Part shown: positions 7,435 to 16,602 of the stretch, piece by piece
How the letters are laid out: every line of letters begins with the position of its first letter
Position numbering within the stretch: position 1 is the stretch's first letter
Assembly: GCF_003436425.1 (NCBI RefSeq)
Contig: NZ_QSPK01000005.1
Location: 5,151-69,150, forward strand
From: Eubacterium sp. TM05-53
GTDB lineage: Bacteria > Bacillota_I > Bacilli_A > Erysipelotrichales > Erysipelotrichaceae
Length of the DNA: 64,000 nucleotides
Reading direction: 5' to 3'
Notes under the pieces: model-generated
The model's input: only the letters and a program-made list of their open reading frames with translations
Told to the model about the DNA's origin: nothing
The model's database searches: none
Made by a program: the position numbers and the translations under genes

Positions 7435-7443
7435 TATTGAGTT

Positions 7444-7482
7444 AAAAAAAGGCTGCAACGAATTTTGTCGTTACAGCTTTTA
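7444..7482 (-). terminator. Terminator of the ABC exporter operon
   Basis: On the minus strand AAAGCTGTAACGA and TCGTTGCAGCCTTT pair almost perfectly around a short loop and are followed by a run of T. The permease stop codon lies inside the hairpin. Confidence 0.85.
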
Positions 7483-8724
7483 TTCATGTCTTAAAGCTTC
7501 AATTGGATCAAGATTTGCAGCCTTATAGCTAGGTAGTAATCCAAAAATAATACCGATTGCCATAGAGAATAAGACGGATAATATCATGGCAGGAATACTA
7601 ATGGATACAGGGGTACTATTGAATATTGATATTAATTTAGCTAGACCAATCCCTGTTAATACACCTACAATACCTCCAATGGAAGTGAGTACTACCGCTT
7701 CCGTTAAGAATTGGAATAGAATGGCTTTTTTCTTAGCACCAATGGCTTTTTTAAGGCCAATTTCTTTCGTTCTTTCTGTTACTGTTACTAACATGATGTT
7801 CATAACACCAATACCACCAACGAGTAAAGAAATACCGGCAATCCAGATCAACATGGCATTTGTGGACTTCGAAAGATTTTGAATATCTTTTGCCTGCTTC
7901 AATAAGTCTTGTGCTTTGTATTGAACACTTGAAGAAGAGACATATGTATTTAATACACTAGCTGCTTCTTTTCCAACACTAGTCATATTTGAAGTGGCAT
8001 CCACCTTCAATAATGCGCTTTGCGGTTCATCAAATTGATAGAATAATGGCCAAGATTCGCTAGGAACATATACTTTCGAACCCGTAGACTGATTGTATGT
8101 ATAATAATCATCAATGCTGTCCATTGTAGGCTCAAAAGTTTCTTTATCCGCACATACACCAACAATTGTGAATGGTGTTGAAGAAATCTCAATCGTTTTA
8201 CCAATTGGATTTTCTTCACCAAATAGAAGTTTTGCGCTTGTTTCATCTAAGACGGCAACTTGTCTGAAGTTTTTATTATCGTCTTCTGTAATGCCTCTTC
8301 CTTGTTTGATCGTTAGTCCGGCAATAGAGAAGTAGTCTTGGTGAATGCCTACAATGTATCCACCATCCAAAGATGTATTATTACGAAAGATTGCTTGATA
8401 ACTTTGTCTAGAACGATACAGGGTAGCGCCTTCTACGTGATCGATATTTTTTAAAGATTCAAGTGTATCTTTTGAAACAGTTGGAACTCCATTAGGAATA
8501 CCAGAATCAAAAGAGTATTCCCAATCTTCTTGATATAACGCAACTTTTACCGTGTTATTTCCGGAACCAATTAAATTCTTTTCAATCTGATCGTTTGTTC
8601 CCTTAATTGTAGAAACAATCGCAATGATGGAGGCAATGCCAATAATGATTCCAAGCATTGTTAAAAAGGATCGCATTTTGTGCGCAAAAATGCCTCGAAA
8701 GGATAATCTAATATTTTCAATCAT
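7480..8724 (-). CDS. MacB-type ABC transporter permease
   Basis: 414 residues. MIENIRLSFRGIFAHKMRSFLTMLGIIIGIASIIAI is the first membrane helix of the FtsX/MacB family. A large extracytoplasmic MacB_PCD domain follows (about residues 45-270, with VEGATLYR, GRGITEDDNKNFRQVAVLDE, IGKTIEI, FTIVGV). Three more helices lie at about 285-310, 335-360 and 375-400, with the conserved ERTKEIGLKKAIGAKKKAILFQFLTEAVVL coupling segment. It works with the ATPase at 10472 and the adaptors, probably exporting peptides, lipids or drugs (YknXYZ-like). Its ATG overlaps the end of the second adaptor gene (ATGA). Confidence 0.88.
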   Translation of the reverse strand: MIENIRLSFRGIFAHKMRSFLTMLGIIIGIASIIAIVSTIKGTNDQIEKNLIGSGNNTVKVALYQEDWEYSFDSGIPNGVPTVSKDTLESLKNIDHVEGATLYRSRQSYQAIFRNNTSLDGGYIVGIHQDYFSIAGLTIKQGRGITEDDNKNFRQVAVLDETSAKLLFGEENPIGKTIEISSTPFTIVGVCADKETFEPTMDSIDDYYTYNQSTGSKVYVPSESWPLFYQFDEPQSALLKVDATSNMTSVGKEAASVLNTYVSSSSVQYKAQDLLKQAKDIQNLSKSTNAMLIWIAGISLLVGGIGVMNIMLVTVTERTKEIGLKKAIGAKKKAILFQFLTEAVVLTSIGGIVGVLTGIGLAKLISIFNSTPVSISIPAMILSVLFSMAIGIIFGLLPSYKAANLDPIEALRHE

Positions 8725-10475
8725 GATGCATCCTCCGACATATTCTTTGTCTTTACGCCTTCTTTGGCATTTTTACTATACGCAAACGCAATATAATCCG
8801 TATCTGAAAGCCCATCTTTAATTTCCATCGTATCGCCCCATACGATTTTTCCAACAGTGACATATTGCTTCTTCAATCTTCCATGATTGTCTTTAAGTAC
8901 ATAGTACTTATTTCCTTCTTGTTTGACATAAGCCTTAGAAAGCCAAATCGAACTCGTTGTATCTGTATTCGAATTGAAAGTTAATTCCAAATATTCACTA
9001 GCTTGTATTTTTGATGCTTCTTTGGCATAGGCTTCAAACCCATAGTAGCTCACATTCGGATTTCCTGAACCATTGTAGTTACTGCTTGAAGAAGGTACAG
9101 TATCGATGCTTTGAATTTTGGCATCAAATGTTTCCCCATTTGTCCAACAATAGGCAGAAATGGTATCACCAACTTTAACTTGATCTAACATCAATTCACT
9201 GATGTTTCCTTTAATATAAGCTCCTTGTCCACCGGCAACTTCTAAGAAGGTATTTCCATCTTGTAAAGAATCCGATGCTTTTTTGACATTTCGAACGACA
9301 CCATTTCGTTTTGCACGAATGACACCATCATTTAATAAAGCTTTATTTTCACTTAAAGAAAGCTGGGCTTTTCTTAAGTCTAAATCTAAAGTTTTCAGTT
9401 CCTGTTTTTTATCACGAATAGCTTTTGCAAGTTCAATTTCTGTATAACCCGGTGGGATATCTTGACTTGGTTTTTGTTCTACTTCCACATATTTCTGTTC
9501 TTCTTTTGTGTGCGAAATCACCGAATACATATCGCCTTCATTCATGGATTGTTTAGCGGCAAACTTATCACAACGAACAAGCCATGAAGAGCTAAGGTCA
9601 CCATCATTTGTATACACATCGAATCGTAAGTATTGGTTTAGATTCGCATTGTCTAAAAATAGTTTTCCATAGACAAAACCTTGGGCTTCACTCAAATTGA
9701 ATACATAAGGATTTTGTTTCGTTCCAACTATAGAAATATTTTCAGAAGGAATTTGTTGTTGATCACTATAATACTCTACGACATCCTTTGTATCATACAC
9801 ATTGTTTGAACCATCTATATATGTATATTCAATCCAATACCAACATGTATGATCTGATGTTTTTTTAACTCTTTCTTCTTTCCATAAAGAATCATCTTCA
9901 TGAGGCCCTTTTTTAGGAGCTTCACTTTCTGTATCTGCATAATAGATCTTATAGTTTGTAAAATTCTTTTCAGCTTGGGATAAAGAAAGAATATAAGGAT
10001 ACAAACCATTTCCATCTTGATTTGGAATATCCGGTAATGGAGCTGGAGTAGGATCTGGTATATCTGGTTCAGGCGTAACATCTGGAACCGGTGTTGTATT
10101 TAATAATTTTTTTAACTCGTGATTGGCAAGTGTAATCGCATTTTGTGCTTTTTCCACTTCCAATTGACTTGTATCTACAGCACTTTGTAGTGTAGTCAGG
10201 TCATATGACAATAAAGGATCTCCTACACTCACTTGTTGACCATCTTTGACAAAGACTTGTGTGATTGTTTTAGAAGAATCATATAAAACCGATTGTGTAT
10301 CACTATTAGATACAAGCCCTGTTGAAGTGGATGGATTATCCCAATAGCCTGTATTTAAACTGGATACAGAATGAACTTCAATCGTATTGGATGAGCTTAA
10401 GTAAAACTTGATTCCAACCAAGGCAAATGCACATACAGAAGTAATAATAATTCCTTTTTTTATAGAAGGTTTCAT
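8721..10475 (-). CDS. HlyD-family efflux adaptor with a large insertion
   Basis: 584 residues, well above the ~380 of ordinary MacA/YknX adaptors. An N-terminal anchor (KKGIIITSVCAFALVGIKFYL) is followed by a biotinyl-lipoyl half (VFVKDGQQVSVGDPLLSYD) and a first hairpin helix. A roughly 230-residue insertion then begins with the Pro-rich stretch TPVPDVTPEPDIPDPTPAPL and contains a Trp/Tyr-rich domain (CWYWIEYTYIDGSNNVYD). The second helix (AKAIRDKKQELKTLDLDLRKAQLSLSEN), the second lipoyl half (GVVRNVKKASDSLQDG) and beta-barrel domain complete the fold. The start ATG overlaps the ATPase stop. The extra domain, between the two hairpin helices, would project outward and could add substrate or surface binding. 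Confidence 0.85.
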   Translation of the reverse strand: MKPSIKKGIIITSVCAFALVGIKFYLSSSNTIEVHSVSSLNTGYWDNPSTSTGLVSNSDTQSVLYDSSKTITQVFVKDGQQVSVGDPLLSYDLTTLQSAVDTSQLEVEKAQNAITLANHELKKLLNTTPVPDVTPEPDIPDPTPAPLPDIPNQDGNGLYPYILSLSQAEKNFTNYKIYYADTESEAPKKGPHEDDSLWKEERVKKTSDHTCWYWIEYTYIDGSNNVYDTKDVVEYYSDQQQIPSENISIVGTKQNPYVFNLSEAQGFVYGKLFLDNANLNQYLRFDVYTNDGDLSSSWLVRCDKFAAKQSMNEGDMYSVISHTKEEQKYVEVEQKPSQDIPPGYTEIELAKAIRDKKQELKTLDLDLRKAQLSLSENKALLNDGVIRAKRNGVVRNVKKASDSLQDGNTFLEVAGGQGAYIKGNISELMLDQVKVGDTISAYCWTNGETFDAKIQSIDTVPSSSSNYNGSGNPNVSYYGFEAYAKEASKIQASEYLELTFNSNTDTTSSIWLSKAYVKQEGNKYYVLKDNHGRLKKQYVTVGKIVWGDTMEIKDGLSDTDYIAFAYSKNAKEGVKTKNMSEDAS

Positions 10476-11158
10476 AGTACACCTCCTTGTTTATTTTCAA
10501 TGATTTCTCCATCAATGATATGAAGAATTTTTTTTGCATGACTTGCCACATTGGCATCATGCGTAATCATGATGATTGTGACACCCTCATCATTTAAGGA
10601 TTTAAATAATTCCATAACTTGTTTTCCACTTGCCTGATCTAATGCACCTGTAGGCTCATCCGCAAGTAGAATTCTAGGATGATTGATAAGGGCGCGGGCA
10701 ATCGCAACACGTTGTTTTTGTCCACCAGACAATTGGCTTGGTTTAAAAGTTGTACGATCTGCTAAACCAACTTTACTTAATACAACATCAGCCCTATGAT
10801 TTCTTTCTTCTTTATTGATTCCTGCATAAATTAAGGGTAAAGCTACATTTTCTTGAGCCGTTTCTGAACTTAATAAATTGAAGTTTTGAAAGACAAAGCC
10901 AATCTTATTTAAACGAAGATCACTTAATGCATCATCACTCATTTCAGAAATATCTTCATCTTCAAATAGATAGGTTCCTTTGGTAGCTCGATCCAAACAT
11001 CCAATGATATTCATCAGTGTTGTTTTACCAGAACCACTAGGTCCCATAATCGCAACATAGTCACCTTGCGATATTTCAAGTCTTACATCTTTTAAAACAG
11101 GAACGATCAATGGTTCTTTTCCATAATTTTTATAAATATTTTTAAGATTAAGAAGCAT
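10472..11158 (-). CDS. MacB-type ABC transporter ATPase
   Basis: 228 residues from the ATG at 11158 (MLLNLKNIYKNYG), which overlaps the end of the upstream adaptor; in-frame ATGs 9 and 12 nt upstream are also possible. Walker A GPSGSGKTT, Q-loop FVFQNFNLLSSETAQENV, signature LSGGQKQRVAIARALINHP, Walker B ILLADEPTGALD and the switch His in IMITHD are all intact. It is a LolD/MacB-class nucleotide-binding subunit that powers the permease at 7480. It sits between two adaptor genes in one tightly overlapping minus-strand operon. Confidence 0.93.
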   Translation of the reverse strand: MLLNLKNIYKNYGKEPLIVPVLKDVRLEISQGDYVAIMGPSGSGKTTLMNIIGCLDRATKGTYLFEDEDISEMSDDALSDLRLNKIGFVFQNFNLLSSETAQENVALPLIYAGINKEERNHRADVVLSKVGLADRTTFKPSQLSGGQKQRVAIARALINHPRILLADEPTGALDQASGKQVMELFKSLNDEGVTIIMITHDANVASHAKKILHIIDGEIIENKQGGVL

Positions 11159-12311
11159 TCGCATCACCATCCGTTTCCGTTTGGTATTCAGTCGTTGTCT
11201 TCATACCTTCCTTATATGTATCATCGGCCCATGCGATATAGTCATCTTCACTAAGTCCTGACTTGATTTTTGTGGTAAATGTTTCCTCATCCGTTTTACC
11301 AAGCTCCACTTTTCTTTTCTTTAATTTACCTCTTTCTGATACCCATACATAAGAGTTGCCATTGTCATCTGAAACAATAAAACTAGCATCGAGCCAAATT
11401 CCTTTTTTCTTAGAGGATTGACCGTTATCCACTTCAATATAGACGTGTTGTCCTAGCATTAATCCTTTATTGTTTTCTAAAGAGACATAGAAAGGATATT
11501 TGGATGCAGATTCATTTGAATCATTTCCATAAAAGTTATTGTTCGAATTGGATTGAGGGTCTGTTTCCACTTTGGTAACTGTACCTTTATAAATTTGATC
11601 TTCATTTATACGACTTCTTACAATAACACTTGTCCCTTCAGAAATGGTGCCCATTTCACTAATAGCGCCTTTCACTCTAAAATCTGTAGTTTGCGTAATG
11701 GATATTAATGGCTTTTGGTTTCCACTTTCATCCGTTCCACCATCTCTATTGACTTCTTTAATAATTCCATCAATAGTTGAAACAACAGTAGAATTTTCAA
11801 TTTGTTTATTCAACTGATCAATTTCAGTCTGTGTAGCTTTGATTGTATTTTGAGCCTGGCGAATCGCATAACTTGCATCGTTGATTCGTGCCTGAATCTC
11901 GACTTTATCTGCACCCTTATTTATTTCAGCCTTATAATCGGCGATGGTATTATTCTGCGCTTGGATTTCATTATTTTGAGCTTCTATATCCAATTTCTTT
12001 TGGGCAATCGAATTCGCGGCTTCTGTTGTATCATAAGAAAATAATTTATCTCCCTTACTTACTTTTTGCCCTGCTTCTACATACATGTCTGTAATGGATT
12101 TGTTTCCATCTTGATTAATATCAACCGTTTCTGAGGATTCTACAACACCTGAATAACGATTTTCCGTATAGGAAGATCCAATGATTGTAGAAACTTTTTG
12201 AACATAGATGTTTTGATTGCTTGATCCCTTTGGAAACAAGAAATAAATACCGATAACGGCAATCAAAATGCATACTGAGATTAAAATTATAATTTTAGTC
12301 TTTTTTTTCAT
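11148..12311 (-). CDS. HlyD/MacA-family efflux adaptor, first gene of the operon
   Basis: 387 residues. N-terminal anchor KIIILISVCILIAVIGIYFLF; lipoyl half DMYVEAGQKVSKGDKLFSYDTTEA; an alpha-hairpin coiled coil (AQKKLDIEAQNNEIQAQNNTIADYKAEINKG...IDQLNKQIEN); second lipoyl half STVDGIIKEVNRDGG-type; then beta-barrel and membrane-proximal domains ending GLSEDDYIAWADDTYKEGMKTTTEYQTETDGD. Standard length for MacA/YknX. AGGAGA precedes the ATG at 12311. It heads the operon adaptor-ATPase-adaptor-permease, so two different adaptors appear to serve one transporter. Confidence 0.88.
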   Translation of the reverse strand: MKKKTKIIILISVCILIAVIGIYFLFPKGSSNQNIYVQKVSTIIGSSYTENRYSGVVESSETVDINQDGNKSITDMYVEAGQKVSKGDKLFSYDTTEAANSIAQKKLDIEAQNNEIQAQNNTIADYKAEINKGADKVEIQARINDASYAIRQAQNTIKATQTEIDQLNKQIENSTVVSTIDGIIKEVNRDGGTDESGNQKPLISITQTTDFRVKGAISEMGTISEGTSVIVRSRINEDQIYKGTVTKVETDPQSNSNNNFYGNDSNESASKYPFYVSLENNKGLMLGQHVYIEVDNGQSSKKKGIWLDASFIVSDDNGNSYVWVSERGKLKKRKVELGKTDEETFTTKIKSGLSEDDYIAWADDTYKEGMKTTTEYQTETDGDANAS

Positions 12312-12436
12312 ATAGTATTCTCCTGAAATTTAGTGTTATATATTCAGTATATCAAATACTAGTATAGAAAATTCCTTAAAAATACTTAAATTATGGTATA
12401 CTGTAAAAGTTGTTAAAAAGAGAGGGATATTAACAA

Positions 12437-14083
12437 ATGAATTCACTGAAACCGATGTTACTTTCATCACTTAAAAGCTATGATAAGTCTCAGTTTTTCA
12501 AAGATGTAACGGCTGGAATTATTGTAGCTATTATCGCGTTGCCACTATCGATTGCATTGGCACTTGCTTCAGGTGTTGGACCGGAAGCCGGAATCTTTAC
12601 TGCTATTGTGGCAGGTTTTGTCATTTCAGCATTAGGCGGAAGTAGTGTCTAAATTGCAGGGCCAACCGCTGCTTTTGCGACTATTGTTGCAGGGATTGTA
12701 GCTCATGATGGAATGGATGGACTTATTGTCGCCACTATTCTTGCGGGTATCTTTTTGATTTTGATGGGGCTTTGTCATTTTGGAAGTCTAATCAAATTTA
12801 TTCCATTCACTATCACAACAGGTTTTACTTCGGGTATTGCCGTTACGATTGTGATTGGGCAATTAAAAGATTTTTTTGGATTAACCTATCCAACGGGAGT
12901 AAAGCCTATTGAGACGGTTGAAAAATTTGAGGCTGTAATCCATCATTTTTCTACAATGAATGTGGATGCCGTGATTGTAGGTGTGGTATCTTTAGTTATC
13001 TTGATTATTGCTCCATATATCTTTAAAAGAATTCCAGGCTCACTTTTAGCCGTTATTGCAGGAATTTTGATGGTTCAATTCTTGCCTTTAAAGGTAAATA
13101 CAATTGGAAATCTGTATACAATCAGCAATGCATTACCATCTTTACATTTTCCAAGCTTATCATTAAATGTCATTCAAAATGCACTACCGAATGCACTAAC
13201 CATAGCTGTATTAGCGGCCATTGAATCATTACTTTCTTGTGTTGTTGCTGATGGCATGATTAATGGAAAACATCGTTCGGATATGGAACTTGTTGCGCAG
13301 GGTGCTGGAAATATCGCATCTGCATTATTTGGAGGAATTCCTGCCACAGGGGCTATCGCAAGAACGGCAGCCAATATTAAAAATGGTGGAAGAACACCAA
13401 TTGCCGGTATGGTGCACTCTATCACGTTGGTGATTGTATTAGTTGTGTTGATGCCATATGCCGGAATGATTCCGATGCCTACAATTGCATCGATTCTATT
13501 TATTGTTGCATACAATATGTGCCAATGGCGTACCTTTTTAAACTTAGTTAAAACAGCACCTAAAAGTGATGTTATTGTGCTTGTCACTTCATTTGTGTTA
13601 ACTGTTATCTTTGATTTGGTTGTCGCTATTGAAGTGGGTATGGTATTGGCGTGTTTGTTATTTATTAAACGTATGAGTGAAGAAACAAAAGTCAATGGAT
13701 GGACATATGTAGATGATGATACACCAGATGTAGATGAGCATCTTCAAAAGCTTCCACTTCAGATTCGTGTATATGAAATATCAGGACCATTATTCTTTGG
13801 CGCTGCTAGTGTGATTGAAGAAATTGCCGTCAAAGATTTTACAACATGTCTAGTTCTTCGTATGCGTAGTGTTCCTGCATTAGATAGTACGGCACTAAAT
13901 GCCTTAAAAGACTTAGTTCAAGTCTGCGAATCCAAAGGCATCACGATTGTATTCTCACATGTGAATGATCAACCAATGAAGGTCATGGAAAAGGCCGGCT
14001 TTATTGAGCTTGTTGGTAAAGAAAACTTCCAACCGAATATCAGTGCTGCACTAAATCGTGCGGAAGAAATTATTCATAATTAA
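12437..14083 (+). pseudogene. SulP-family anion transporter interrupted by one TAA
   Basis: The frame is open from ATG 12437 to TAA 14083 (548 codons) except for one TAA at 12650-12652, codon 72. Before it comes MNSLKPMLLSSLKSYDKSQFFKDVTAGIIVAIIALPLSIALALASG, after it IAGPTAAFATIVAGIVAHDG; the family reads ...SVQIxGPTAAF, so a Gln codon (CAA) appears to have become TAA. About ten further membrane helices and a C-terminal STAS domain (LPLQIRVYEISGPLFFG...RMRSVPALDSTALNAL) are intact. The rest shows no decay, so the change is recent, or the remaining 456 residues are made from an internal start. GAGAGGG precedes the first ATG; a -10 TATACT is at 12397-12402. Substrate (sulfate, bicarbonate or another anion) cannot be told. 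Confidence 0.8.
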
Positions 14084-14085
14084 AC

Positions 14086-14109
14086 AAAAAAACGCAAACG
14101 CGTTTTTTT
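14086..14109. terminator. Bidirectional terminator
   Basis: AAAAAACGC, an AAAC loop and GCGTTTTTT between the convergent SulP and XRE genes. It can end transcripts from both sides. Confidence 0.85.
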
Positions 14110-15220
14110 ATTTTACCTCAAATAATTTCATCATTTCACATACAAATTCATTATCATTGATCTTTTGATCCACAGGATAGTACTTTTCAATAGCTTTACG
14201 CGTAATTGTATAGCTATTTCCACTAAAATTAAATGTGATTGTTTCAAGATTATCAATCAATTTGAATAAAGAAACGGAATTATATATTAGAGCTTTATGT
14301 ATATATAAGTTTTCATTGTTGTACCAATCCGTACAATTATAATTAACTAAAAGTCCACAATTTTCAGAATCAATTTCAAATACATAGCCATATTCCGATA
14401 GTGGTAAAGCACTAAGTAAATGGGATGTATTACTATTATCCCCAATATATTGACTTTTGTAGTGCTTCAATTGTTCCATTGAACTTTTATCCATGTTAAA
14501 AGGACTTGTTGGAACGGTATCAATGGTATATTGTTTCTTGTCGTCAATTAGATAATATTCATTGGGCGTATCAACGTTGATGCGAAATACATTATAGAAT
14601 GGATTTTGATATTCAATCATTTTATTGCCATCATCACTAAATACTGTGGTTGTAGTGAATCTATAGATGGGTGGTTGTTTAAATTGGGTTACACTGACAT
14701 AGTCTAAAATAAAGAATGTGCTTAAAAGTATAACAAATAGAAGGACTGAAATGAATCCTTTTTTAAGTAGGGAAGTAATTTTTAATTCTCTAAAGACTCC
14801 AATTATAAATAGGAATAATCCAATTATAGAATAAATACTTCCCCAACTGCTTTCAGAAGGGAAAATAGTAAATGCACAAAGGGATGTAAAAATACCAAGA
14901 CCTATGATAAATATAGATATTTTCTTATGTTCATTCTTGATTCTCTTGTCTGTATAATCAATAGTTTGAATCAGGTTTTTTTCAGAATATTCCACAACCT
15001 CTTCTTTAATGATTTCTTCTCCAGTTAATAATTCATTTAAGGTGATGTCTAATTCTTTACTTAGTGGTTCAAGTAAAGATAAGTCTGGCATATAATGTCC
15101 AATTTCCCATCGTGAAATGGTTTTATTTGTCACTCCTAATTTTTCAGCCAGTTGTTCTTGTATATATCCTTTTTTCTTGCGATTTAAGGCAATAAAGGCT
15201 CCTATCTTTTTTGTGTCCAT
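14108..15220 (-). CDS. XRE-family regulator with C-terminal membrane part
   Basis: 370 residues from the ATG at 15220, 7 nt after GAGGAGG; the longer open frame to 15433 has no ribosome site. Residues 1-65 are a helix-turn-helix of Cro/CI type (IGAFIALNRKKKGYIQEQLAEKLGVTNKTISRWEIGHYMPDLSLLEPLSKELDITLNELLTGE). Three membrane helices follow at about 108-126, 132-150 and 158-176. The remaining ~190 residues would lie outside the cell and are not recognised. This layout suggests a regulator that links an extracellular signal to DNA binding (inference). It diverges from yitT across 279 bp. Confidence 0.8.
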   Translation of the reverse strand: MDTKKIGAFIALNRKKKGYIQEQLAEKLGVTNKTISRWEIGHYMPDLSLLEPLSKELDITLNELLTGEEIIKEEVVEYSEKNLIQTIDYTDKRIKNEHKKISIFIIGLGIFTSLCAFTIFPSESSWGSIYSIIGLFLFIIGVFRELKITSLLKKGFISVLLFVILLSTFFILDYVSVTQFKQPPIYRFTTTTVFSDDGNKMIEYQNPFYNVFRINVDTPNEYYLIDDKKQYTIDTVPTSPFNMDKSSMEQLKHYKSQYIGDNSNTSHLLSALPLSEYGYVFEIDSENCGLLVNYNCTDWYNNENLYIHKALIYNSVSLFKLIDNLETITFNFSGNSYTITRKAIEKYYPVDQKINDNEFVCEMMKLFEVK

Positions 15221-15417
15221 AATTAGCCTCCTCATATCTAAAACATTACTATTTTCATTATAAATTGAACATCCCACAAATAGCGAATATTTAAAGTACA
15301 CCGTAAAAGTAGACTTTAAATGACAAATATAGATTTTTTCTTGACTTAAATAACTATGTTCCATACAATAGGTTGGTACATTTAAATAACGTTCACTCTT
15401 CACCGGATAAGTGGTTA

Positions 15418-15488
15418 AAGCGTCTAGGATCAAATCGTAGGTGCAGTGATTTCACTGTAAGATTTGGTCTTGGGCGCTTCTTTTTTTT
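15418..15488 (+). promoter_or_regulatory. Terminator-like hairpin (attenuator candidate) before yitT
   Basis: A 19-bp stem (15418-15436 with 15461-15479, fully paired if G-U is allowed) encloses a second hairpin CAGTG/CACTG (15444-15457). It is followed by C and eight T, and the yitT ribosome site GGGAGG starts right after the T run. No + strand gene lies upstream that would need a terminator here. It therefore looks like a conditional terminator controlling yitT. No T-box or known riboswitch core is visible. Confidence 0.6.
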
Positions 15489-15499
15489 GGGAGGTAAGT

Positions 15500-16369
15500 A
15501 TGAATAAGACAAAAGAATTATTGGTACAAATGATGTGGGAGTTAATTGGCAGTATTTTTGTAGCAATCGGTATCTATAACTTTGCCGTACAAGCTAAGTT
15601 TCCTATGACAGGATTTTCAGGGATTTCAATTATTTTGTATCGTTTGTTCAATATTCCTATTGGTTTTTCAACTATTTTATTAAACGTACCTGTTGCGATA
15701 TTATGCTACAAATTATTAGGAAAGAAGTTTTTTGTGAGTTCTATTCGCTGTATGATCATATCTTCATTGATCATTGATTATGTAGCCCCATTATTTCCAG
15801 TCTATCAAGGTGATCGTTTACTCGCTGCATTATGTACGGGCGTTTTTGGTGGAATTGGCTATGCGATGATTTATACAAGGAATTCATCTACCGGAGGATC
15901 TGATTTTATCATTATGGCTGTAAAGGCATTAAGACCTCATTTATCTTTAGGAAATATTGCCTTTTTATCCGATGTTGGAATTATTCTAGTGGGTGGTATT
16001 CTATTTAAAGATGTGGATGGAATGATTTATGGTATGATAGTCAATTTATTATTTGCGGTTGTAGTCGATAAAATGATTTATGGTTTGAATTCCGGTAAGG
16101 TTGCTTTTATTGTCACAAAACATGGAAAAAGAATTTGCCAGGTTATTGATGAAACAAGTCAAAGGGGAAGTACAATATTAAATGCACAAGGTGGATATAA
16201 ACAAGATGATATGCAAGTGGTGATGTGTGCTTGTAACAGTAAGGAAATGTACCAAGTTCGCAAGGCAGTACAAGAAGCAGATTCAGAATCTTTCTTTGTG
16301 GTTGTTGAATCGCATGAAGTACATGGAGAAGGTTTTAAAATGACAAATATAGGAGAAGCTCAAAGTTAA
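15500..16369 (+). CDS. YitT family membrane protein (DUF2179)
   Basis: 289 residues from the ATG at 15500, chosen for GGGAGG 5 nt upstream. Five to six hydrophobic helices fill the first ~190 residues (ELIGSIFVAIGIYNFAVQAKFPMTGFSGISII; GVFGGIGYAMIYTRNSSTGGSDFIIMAV). The C-terminal ~85 residues are the soluble DUF2179 domain (KRICQVIDETSQRGSTILNAQGGYKQDDMQVVMCACNSKEMYQVRKAVQEAD), which has the ferredoxin-like fold of small-molecule sensing domains. Transport substrate is unknown for the family. The gene stands alone behind a terminator-like hairpin. Confidence 0.85.
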   Translation: MNKTKELLVQMMWELIGSIFVAIGIYNFAVQAKFPMTGFSGISIILYRLFNIPIGFSTILLNVPVAILCYKLLGKKFFVSSIRCMIISSLIIDYVAPLFPVYQGDRLLAALCTGVFGGIGYAMIYTRNSSTGGSDFIIMAVKALRPHLSLGNIAFLSDVGIILVGGILFKDVDGMIYGMIVNLLFAVVVDKMIYGLNSGKVAFIVTKHGKRICQVIDETSQRGSTILNAQGGYKQDDMQVVMCACNSKEMYQVRKAVQEADSESFFVVVESHEVHGEGFKMTNIGEAQS

Positions 16370-16429
16370 ATTCATGTACATGATGAAAACGCTTGCGTAT
16401 TTGTGGGTTCTTTGTTATGATTTGAATAT

Positions 16430-16525
16430 CATATGACTGACGGAAGTGGAGTTACCACATGAAGTATGATATTATAGGCCGACCGTCTGGGCAAGTTTAC
16501 TTTGTCTTTTCGGTGGGTCTTTTTA
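16430..16525 (+). promoter_or_regulatory. ZTP (pfl motif) riboswitch
   Basis: GACGG (16439-16443) pairs with CCGTC (16483-16487) around GGAGTTACCAC and a short hairpin, and the conserved 3' element reads CCGTCTGGGCA. These match the ZTP/ZMP-sensing pfl RNA motif. A T tract (16520-16525) after GGTGGGTC suggests a terminator as expression platform. ZTP builds up when 10-formyl-tetrahydrofolate is short. The riboswitch would then raise pyruvate formate-lyase and so formate supply. Confidence 0.85.
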
Positions 16526-16602
16526 ATTGACTACTCGAAGGAATCATAGTAAACTTTAAATATCTGTTAGTTAAAGCTAACTGTCATTAGAAGGAGGCAA
16601 TC

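Noticed and set aside
13174-13695. 173-codon minus-strand frame in the SulP gene
   Set aside because: Antisense shadow of membrane helices in a frame that continues the SulP homology on the plus strand.
15405-15480. tRNA-like D-arm (GTGGTTAAAGCG) or T-box before yitT
   Set aside because: No cloverleaf can be closed and no T-box core (AGGGTGGNACCGCG) is present; the long hairpin explains the sequence.
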